The position numbers and the translations under genes are program-made. The notes below the pieces were generated by a model. The model worked only from the letters and a program-made list of their open reading frames with translations, was not told where the DNA came from and did not search any database. A stretch of 10,793 bases of DNA from Elusimicrobiota bacterium (GTDB taxonomy: Bacteria > Elusimicrobiota > Elusimicrobia > UBA1565 > JACRDR01), in assembly GCA_016212845.1 (NCBI GenBank), contig JACRDR010000007.1:1-10793 (forward strand), given 5' to 3'. Below, in pieces: positions 7,066-10,793 of this stretch. The first letter of the stretch is position 1; each line of letters starts with the position of its first letter.

Positions 7066-7211
7066 GGCGATAGGATGCGCTCTCGCCCGCCGATCTTGCT
7101 GGGACGTTAGGCACCTTGCGGATGGGCGTTCGGGCCCTCGACAAGATTCGTCAGGCGCGGGCTTGGCTTTTCGGGATTCGGCGCGGCGGGAAAGTCTCGT
7201 TTACGCCGCGG
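7066..7211. other. Intergenic region between two minus-strand genes
   Basis: These 146 nt lie downstream of the radical SAM gene and upstream of the 279-aa exported-protein gene. Apart from the hairpin near 7182-7210 I see no tRNA, riboswitch-like structure or convincing -35/-10 pair. A promoter for the gene at 7065 would be expected here. Confidence 0.5.
7182..7210 (-). terminator. Hairpin just past the radical SAM stop codon
   Basis: CGCGGCG (7182-7188) and CGCCGCG (7204-7210) form a perfect 7-bp GC stem around a 15-nt loop, starting 2 nt beyond the stop codon at 7212-7214. AAA/TTT inside the loop may extend the pairing. No T-run follows on the minus strand, so this is a weak terminator candidate. 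Confidence 0.35.
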
Positions 7212-8336
7212 CTAAGACGCCGCCTGCGGTTCGTACACGCAGTACGGGTCGGAGGCCAGCATGTCGCCGGTGACCGCCCAGGCGCGCGCTCGCGAGCCCG
7301 CGCACATCCGCGCGAACTCGCAGCGGCCGCACTTCCCCTTGAGGATATCCGGGTTGCGCAGCGTCACGAACAGCGGAGACTCGCGGTAGAGCTTCGACAG
7401 CGGCGTGTGGCGAATGTTGCCGGCCGGCGTGGGCAGGAAGCCCGAGGGGCAGACGTTGCCCAAATAGTCGACGAAGGCGAAGCCCTTGCCCGCGTTCACC
7501 GCTTGGGGCGAGAGCCCCATCGCGCCGCCCACGCCCCTCGGCCGGGCGAGGATGTGGCGAATGCGGTCAGCGCGCTCCTTGCCCGTCTTGCCGGAGGACG
7601 CCTCCTTCTGCACGACGAAGCGGCGGTAGTGCGGCGCCTCGGTCAGCTTGATGACGCAGTCGGTCTCCGCGTTGAGGCGATGAAGCCGCTCGAAGGCGTC
7701 CTCGAACTGGTCGGGCGTAATCGAGGTGAGCTCGGCGCCCCGTCCGATCGGAATGAGGAAGAATACTTCCCAGAAGACCGCTTCCAGCTTCGTCACGAGC
7801 TTGACCATCTCCTCGAGATAGCGGAAGTTCCACGCCGCGAGCACGGTGTTGATCTGCAGCGGGATCTTCGCCTCGCGGACGTAGGAGGCGCCCTCGAGGG
7901 TGCGCTCGAACGAGCCGGGGACCCGCCGGAACCCGTCGTGCAGGGCGGCGTTGGGGCCGTCGAGCGAGAAGGCGATCTGGTCGATGCCGGCGTCTTTCAG
8001 CTGGAAGATCCGCTCGCGCGTGAGGTTCTCGGTGGCGGCCGGGATCGTGCCGATCCGAAGTCCCGCGTCCTTGCCGCCGCGCACGAGCTGCTCGAGGTCG
8101 GGGCGGTTGAGCGGGTCGCCGCCGGACAGGATGAAGATCGGGGTGCCCATGGAGGCGACGTCCTTCATGAGGGCGATCCCTTCCTGGGTGCTCAGCTCCC
8201 CGGGATCGCGGCCCAAGATCGCCGAGGCGCGACAGTGCCGGCAGGAAAGGCCGCACGAGCGGGTCGTCTCCCAAATGACCAGAAAGGGCGCCTGATCGAA
8301 GTCCACCGAGCCCGGATGTCCGCCTGGATGTGGCAT
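7212..8336 (-). CDS. Radical SAM/SPASM protein, TIGR04053-like (related to heme/RiPP maturases)
   Basis: The product is 374 aa. ATG 8336 is chosen because GGAG (minus strand, complement of 8342-8345) lies 5 nt upstream and the protein then begins just before the radical SAM barrel; an open frame runs further to 8570 but encodes unrelated sequence. The signature C28-x3-C32-x2-C35 (CGLSCRHC) binds the [4Fe-4S] cluster that cleaves S-adenosylmethionine, and SGGDPLNRPD (71-80) is the SAM-contacting loop. The mid-region FSLDGPNAALHDGFR is typical of the family I remember as TIGR04053, which resembles AhbD/NirJ and PqqE-type enzymes. C-terminal cysteines C296, C336, C339, C345 and C366 form a SPASM-type auxiliary cluster domain. 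The substrate is unknown. The divergent neighbour encodes a 58-aa Cys protein, which could be a substrate or simply a neighbour. The radical SAM call is certain; the subfamily is likely. Confidence 0.9.
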   Translation of the reverse strand: MPHPGGHPGSVDFDQAPFLVIWETTRSCGLSCRHCRASAILGRDPGELSTQEGIALMKDVASMGTPIFILSGGDPLNRPDLEQLVRGGKDAGLRIGTIPAATENLTRERIFQLKDAGIDQIAFSLDGPNAALHDGFRRVPGSFERTLEGASYVREAKIPLQINTVLAAWNFRYLEEMVKLVTKLEAVFWEVFFLIPIGRGAELTSITPDQFEDAFERLHRLNAETDCVIKLTEAPHYRRFVVQKEASSGKTGKERADRIRHILARPRGVGGAMGLSPQAVNAGKGFAFVDYLGNVCPSGFLPTPAGNIRHTPLSKLYRESPLFVTLRNPDILKGKCGRCEFARMCAGSRARAWAVTGDMLASDPYCVYEPQAAS

Positions 8337-8398
8337 CGCCTCTCCAGCTCTTGCAACGAACCGGCCGGAATCGAGGCATGGTTGTTGCGATACCTCGA

Positions 8399-8407
8399 GG
8401 GGGGAGG
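8399..8407 (+). promoter_or_regulatory. Strong Shine-Dalgarno of the 58-aa gene
   Basis: GGGGGGAGG ends 4 nt before ATG 8412. It is one of the best ribosome-binding sites in the window and is the main reason to accept this very short gene and its start. Confidence 0.65.
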
Positions 8408-8411
8408 CCTT

Positions 8412-8588
8412 ATGGTCAAGACGAACAGGGACTGGTGCATGGAGTGCGCGTGGCTCTCCGTACGCGTCTCGATCGAGGCCGGCAGCGCCTATTGGTGCCG
8501 CTCCACGAACTCCCGCATCGACGGGCCGGTGGCGTGGCGGCAGGCCTGCGACCGTTTCGAGCGTCCGCACGGCCGGGGAGCGCGTTGA
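8412..8588 (+). CDS. Small four-cysteine protein (58 aa)
   Basis: The protein begins MVKTNRDWCMECAWLS and has cysteines at 9, 12, 29 and 46, i.e. C-x2-C-x16-C-x16-C. The CxxC, then WCR, then CDRFE near the end recalls tiny cysteine proteins that bind zinc or an iron-sulfur cluster; I cannot name a family. It has no signal peptide, so a cytoplasmic location is likely. A strong Shine-Dalgarno precedes it. Its TGA overlaps the ATG of the next gene (TGATG at 8586-8590), showing translational coupling with the PQ-loop membrane protein. It is transcribed away from the radical SAM/SPASM gene, whose start is only 75 nt off. It may be a metal-binding accessory protein or, more speculatively, a peptide substrate of that enzyme. 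Confidence 0.65.
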   Translation: MVKTNRDWCMECAWLSVRVSIEAGSAYWCRSTNSRIDGPVAWRQACDRFERPHGRGAR

Positions 8589-8842
8589 TGGATCCGCGCT
8601 GGGTCGGCTACGTCGGCCTCGTCGCGTTCGCGCTGGCGTGGATTCCTCAGTGCGTGGACACGGCCCGGGCCGGGCGCTGCGAAGTGAACCGGACCTTTCT
8701 CTCGCTGGCCGCCGTGGGCAGCCTGTCCTTGACGACGTACGCGTTCCTGATGCACGACACGGTCTTCTCGTCGCTCAACGCGATGACGACGCTCGGCGCG
8801 GCGGTCAACCTCTACTACAGCCTCTTTCCGCGCCGCACCTAG
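8588..8842 (+). CDS. PQ-loop repeat membrane protein, SemiSWEET-like
   Basis: The product is 84 aa with three predicted membrane helices (about 5-23, 36-55, 59-79), the size and layout of a SemiSWEET half-transporter, which works as a dimer. The WIPQ motif at 18-21 at the end of helix 1 is the PQ-loop hallmark, and helix 3 contains an Asn (N64) and the stretch GAAVNLYYSLF. SemiSWEETs move sugars; other PQ-loop proteins move amino acids or have unknown cargo, so the substrate is open. ATG 8588 overlaps the upstream TGA, and GGGGAG (8575-8580) lies 7 nt before it. It sits between the 58-aa Cys gene and the SDR gene. Confidence 0.8.
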   Translation: MDPRWVGYVGLVAFALAWIPQCVDTARAGRCEVNRTFLSLAAVGSLSLTTYAFLMHDTVFSSLNAMTTLGAAVNLYYSLFPRRT

Positions 8843-8848
8843 TATAAT
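8843..8848 (+). promoter_or_regulatory. Consensus -10 box (TATAAT) directly upstream of the SDR start
   Basis: A perfect TATAAT begins right after the PQ-loop gene stop and ends 8 nt before ATG 8857. No Shine-Dalgarno lies between. Transcription starting 7-9 nt past the box would begin at or next to the start codon, implying a leaderless mRNA. No good -35 is seen 16-18 nt upstream. Confidence 0.5.
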
Positions 8849-8856
8849 CGGCGGGC

Positions 8857-9654
8857 ATGAGGCTCCGCGGCGCGACGTCACTGATCACCGGAGGCGCGGG
8901 CGGCATCGGCCGCGCGGTCGCGCGCCGCTTCTTGGCCGGCGGCTCCCGGGTCGTGCTTTGGGACCGCGACGTCCCCGCGCTCGAGGACGCGGCCTCCGAA
9001 TTGAAAGCGCTCGGGCCCGTGCGCTACGCCGCGCTCGACGTCACCGATCCCGCCGCCGTGCACGACGAATCGGCCAAGCTCTCGGCCGACGGCTGGGAGA
9101 TCGACGTCCTCGACGTGAACGCCGGCGTCGCGTACCCCGGCGACCTGCTCGAGATGGACGAGGGGCGGCTGCGCTCGACGGTGCGCGTCAACCTGGAGTC
9201 CCTGCTTTGGTGCCTGCGGTCGTTCGTCCCGCCGATGGAGCGCAAAGGGAAGGGGCACATCGTCTTCATGGCCTCGGCCTCGTCCTTCGTCGGCGTGCCG
9301 GGCCTGGCCGCCTACACCGCGACGAAGCACGCCGTCATCGGGCTCGCCGAGTCCCTGCGGCTGGAGCTCCGCCGTCGCGGGCGGCTCGGCGTGAAGATGA
9401 GCATCGTCTGCCCGGGCTTCGTGCGCACGCCGATGTTCGACGGCGTGAAGCCGCCGTTCCTGTTGCCGTGGCTGACGCCGGCGCAGCTCGCGGACCGGAT
9501 TTTTCGCGGCGTCGAGGCGGAGGAGCTCTACGTGCGGGAGCCGTGGATCGTGCGCTGGCTGCCGATGCTGCGGGCGACGGCGCCCACGTTTGTGCTCGAC
9601 CACCTGGGCGACCTGATGGGCCTCAACCAGACGACCGACGAGTGGAAGCGCTGA
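8857..9654 (+). CDS. Short-chain dehydrogenase/reductase (classical SDR)
   Basis: The product is a cytosolic NAD(P)-dependent oxidoreductase of 265 aa, normal for a classical SDR. The Rossmann glycine motif TGGAGGIG is at 11-18. Asp36 at the end of the second strand favours NAD(H) over NADP(H). DVTD (61-64) contacts the adenine ring. The usual NNAG is DVNAG here (N88-A-G), lacking the first Asn. The catalytic tetrad is N112, S140, Y153 and K157 (YTATK), followed by PGFVRTPMF (186-194). The C-terminal tail is longer than the minimal fold and hydrophobic (about 228-250, rich in Trp, Leu and Pro), which may form a lid or membrane contact. The substrate cannot be read from sequence. The gene ends exactly where the convergent minus-strand gene ends, with no gap. 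Confidence 0.92.
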   Translation: MRLRGATSLITGGAGGIGRAVARRFLAGGSRVVLWDRDVPALEDAASELKALGPVRYAALDVTDPAAVHDESAKLSADGWEIDVLDVNAGVAYPGDLLEMDEGRLRSTVRVNLESLLWCLRSFVPPMERKGKGHIVFMASASSFVGVPGLAAYTATKHAVIGLAESLRLELRRRGRLGVKMSIVCPGFVRTPMFDGVKPPFLLPWLTPAQLADRIFRGVEAEELYVREPWIVRWLPMLRATAPTFVLDHLGDLMGLNQTTDEWKR

Positions 9655-10074
9655 CTACTTCTTGTTGGGCGTGACGGTATAGTCGACGCCCTCGACGATC
9701 TTGAACTCGATCGTCCCTTCGATGTCGCCGCCCGTAACCTTGACCGCGCCGAGGGCTTCGGCCCGGTCGCGGGCGATCGCCAGCTCGGAAGCCGCCTTGT
9801 TGTAGGATTCCTCGGCCTCGCGCACCGTGTTGCCGTCGCGGAAGGCGAGGGCGAGCAGCAAGAACGTTCCGGACACCGCGGTCGCCGACTTGAGATGACG
9901 GCGAGCCTGCCAATACTCCGCCGCGGCCTTGCCCTTCTCGGTGAGCGGCTTAAAATACGCCTGGTCGCAAGGGCAGCTGGCCTTCGGCTTCGGCGTCTCG
10001 GCGGGAGGCGTCGAGTGGGCTTGAGCGAAGTGAGGGACGGAGAGCAGTAGGGCGAGGAAGACAGACCGGGTCAT
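9655..10074 (-). CDS. Small exported/membrane-anchored protein of unknown function
   Basis: I do not recognise this 139-aa protein. Residues 1-19 form a signal peptide ending FAQA before His20. A Pro/Lys-rich stretch leads to a CPC pair (C34, C36). Residues about 45-63 and 84-108 are helical and charged, flanking a hydrophobic segment at about 66-78 (AVSGTFLLLALAF), so the mature protein may be anchored or form a helical hairpin. The C-terminus is a short beta-like tail (TIEFKIVEGVDYTV). There is no Shine-Dalgarno; a TATTAT box lies 6 nt before the ATG. Its stop directly abuts that of the convergent SDR gene. Its signal peptide and CPC loosely recall the Cys-rich secreted protein at 3830-5023, but I see no clear homology. 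Confidence 0.7.
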   Translation of the reverse strand: MTRSVFLALLLSVPHFAQAHSTPPAETPKPKASCPCDQAYFKPLTEKGKAAAEYWQARRHLKSATAVSGTFLLLALAFRDGNTVREAEESYNKAASELAIARDRAEALGAVKVTGGDIEGTIEFKIVEGVDYTVTPNKK

Positions 10075-10080
10075 AGCCCG

Positions 10081-10086
10081 ATAATA
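10081..10086 (-). promoter_or_regulatory. -10-like box (TATTAT) adjoining the start of the 139-aa gene
   Basis: On the minus strand TATTAT ends 6 nt before the ATG at 10074, with no Shine-Dalgarno between. The spacing would place transcription initiation on the A of the ATG, a leaderless arrangement like that of the SDR gene. Confidence 0.5.
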
Positions 10087-10128
10087 CCGGAGGAGCGCCC
10101 GGCGGGAAGGTGTCCTTAGGGCAGGCCG

Positions 10129-10147
10129 GACCCGGGACCTTCGGGCC
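10129..10147 (-). terminator. Weak hairpin after the lyase gene
   Basis: GACCCG (10129-10134) can pair with CGGGCC (10142-10147) with one G-T wobble around a 7-nt loop, a few nt past the stop codon at 10151. No T-run follows, so this is a low-confidence terminator. Confidence 0.25.
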
Positions 10148-10150
10148 GTG

Positions 10151-10793
10151 TTACTTTCCGGCCGCCAGAACCGCCGCCGCCTCGGGCTCGAAGCGCGCCT
10201 GGAAGAACCGAAGGAGCTTCGGCTCGTAGGTCATCTTCAGCCCCCGGATCTCGCCGCGGCGCTCGTAGAGCCGGATCACCGACGCCGCCACGTAGTCGAG
10301 ATGGCTCTGGGTGTAGACGCGCCGGGGCAGGGTCAGGCGTACCGCTTCCAGCTCCGGGAAATGCTCGTGCCCCTCGGGGTCGCGGCCCGCCGAGACCGCG
10401 CCGCGCTCCATCGCGCGGATGCCGCTTTCGAGATACAGGGCCGCCGCGAGCGCCTGCGCGGGGTAGCGGTCGCGCGGGACGTGCGGGAGGAAGCCCGCGG
10501 CGTCGAGGAAGACCGCGTGGCCGCCCCAAGGGCGGACCAGCGGGACGCCGGCCTCGTCGAGTTTCTCCCAAAGGTAGCGGACCTGGCTCACCCGGTGCGC
10601 GACCCACTCGTCGCGCTCGACGGACTCGTAGACGCCCTGGGCGACCGCCTCGAGATCGCGGCCGGCGAGGCCGCCGTAGGTGTGCAGCCCTTCGTAGAGG
10701 ACGCACAACCCTCTGGCTTTCTCGAAGAGCGTCTCGTCGTTGCAGGCGAGGAAGCCGCCGATGTTGGCGAAGGCGTCTTTCTTGGCGCTCATC
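10151..10793 (-). CDS. tpl: Tyrosine phenol-lyase/tryptophanase family, C-terminal part (TPL-like)
   Basis: This is a PLP-dependent beta-eliminating lyase; the family splits L-tyrosine to phenol, or L-tryptophan to indole, plus pyruvate and ammonia. Only about the last 213 residues are in the window; the start is beyond the right edge and the first visible Met is internal. MSAKKD at the edge carries the PLP-binding lysine, followed by YEGLHTYGGLAGRD, WGGHAVFLDA, SGIRAMERGAVSAGR, RLTLPRRVYTQSHLDY and YEPKLLRFFQARF. In my recollection of the alignment, the Arg of AMERG matches Arg381 of Citrobacter tyrosine phenol-lyase (Ile in E. coli tryptophanase), and the RFF phenylalanines match Phe448/449, where E. 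coli tryptophanase has RHF. That favours tyrosine phenol-lyase. The family is certain; the specificity is inferred from few residues. Confidence 0.85.
   Translation of the reverse strand, partial: MSAKKDAFANIGGFLACNDETLFEKARGLCVLYEGLHTYGGLAGRDLEAVAQGVYESVERDEWVAHRVSQVRYLWEKLDEAGVPLVRPWGGHAVFLDAAGFLPHVPRDRYPAQALAAALYLESGIRAMERGAVSAGRDPEGHEHFPELEAVRLTLPRRVYTQSHLDYVAASVIRLYERRGEIRGLKMTYEPKLLRFFQARFEPEAAAVLAAGK

Noticed and set aside
7066..7181. Possible tRNA, small RNA or riboswitch in the longest intergenic gap
   Set aside because: No cloverleaf, conserved loop or recognised aptamer pattern could be seen.
8393..8400. Palindrome CCTCGAGG between the divergent genes, with short GCAAC/GTTGC arms nearby
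   Set aside because: Too short to claim as an operator, and no convincing -35/-10 pair is visible in the 75-nt gap.
7116..8411. A long plus-strand open frame upstream of and in frame with the 58-aa gene
   Set aside because: It is antisense to the certain radical SAM gene; only the part after the strong Shine-Dalgarno at 8399-8407 looks real.
8337..8570. An N-terminal extension of the radical SAM protein
   Set aside because: It would cross the divergent 58-aa gene and lacks similarity to family N-termini; ATG 8336 has a good ribosome-binding site.

Overview
This is a GC-rich bacterial chromosomal window (strong G/C at third codon positions) with tightly packed, often overlapping genes. The organism looks Gram-negative: there are several lipoproteins and secreted proteins, and a System II (Ccs) cytochrome c maturation pair. 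The phylum cannot be fixed from the sequence. The mixture of exported lineage-specific proteins, a SPASM radical SAM enzyme and a tryptophanase-family lyase would fit Elusimicrobiota or a similar little-cultivated group, but that is a guess. I see no insertion sequence, phage gene, CRISPR array, tRNA or rRNA.

Region 1 (1-3826, + strand) is a cytochrome c biogenesis operon. It starts with the C-terminal part of an Rrf2-family regulator carrying a cluster of four cysteines. This runs without a stop codon into a lipoprotein gene that has its own Shine-Dalgarno sequence and signal peptide. ResB (Ccs1/CcsB) follows, then CcsA with a large N-terminal periplasmic domain. Together ResB and CcsA export heme and attach it to apocytochromes c. 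The regulator probably senses redox state, nitric oxide or iron-sulfur status, and the lipoprotein is a likely accessory factor. The operon ends against a convergent unit at 3830, with a hairpin across both stop codons.

Region 2 (3830-7065, - strand) encodes exported proteins with no recognised function: a 279-aa signal-peptide membrane protein, then a TPR lipoprotein overlapping (ATGA) a cysteine-rich secreted coiled-coil protein. A terminator-like hairpin lies between the first gene and the overlapping pair.

Region 3 (7212-9654) has a radical SAM/SPASM protein on the - strand. Divergent from it are a 58-aa four-cysteine protein and an 84-aa PQ-loop (SemiSWEET-like) membrane protein joined by a TGATG overlap, then a short-chain dehydrogenase. 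The SDR has a perfect TATAAT just upstream of its ATG and no Shine-Dalgarno sequence, which suggests a leaderless mRNA. The radical SAM enzyme facing a small Cys protein and a small transporter-like protein is the most speculative and most interesting arrangement here.

Region 4 (9655-10793, - strand) has a small secreted or membrane protein, also with a TATTAT box next to its ATG. It ends with the C-terminal half of a tryptophanase/tyrosine phenol-lyase family enzyme whose specificity residues look like tyrosine phenol-lyase. The gene runs off the right edge.
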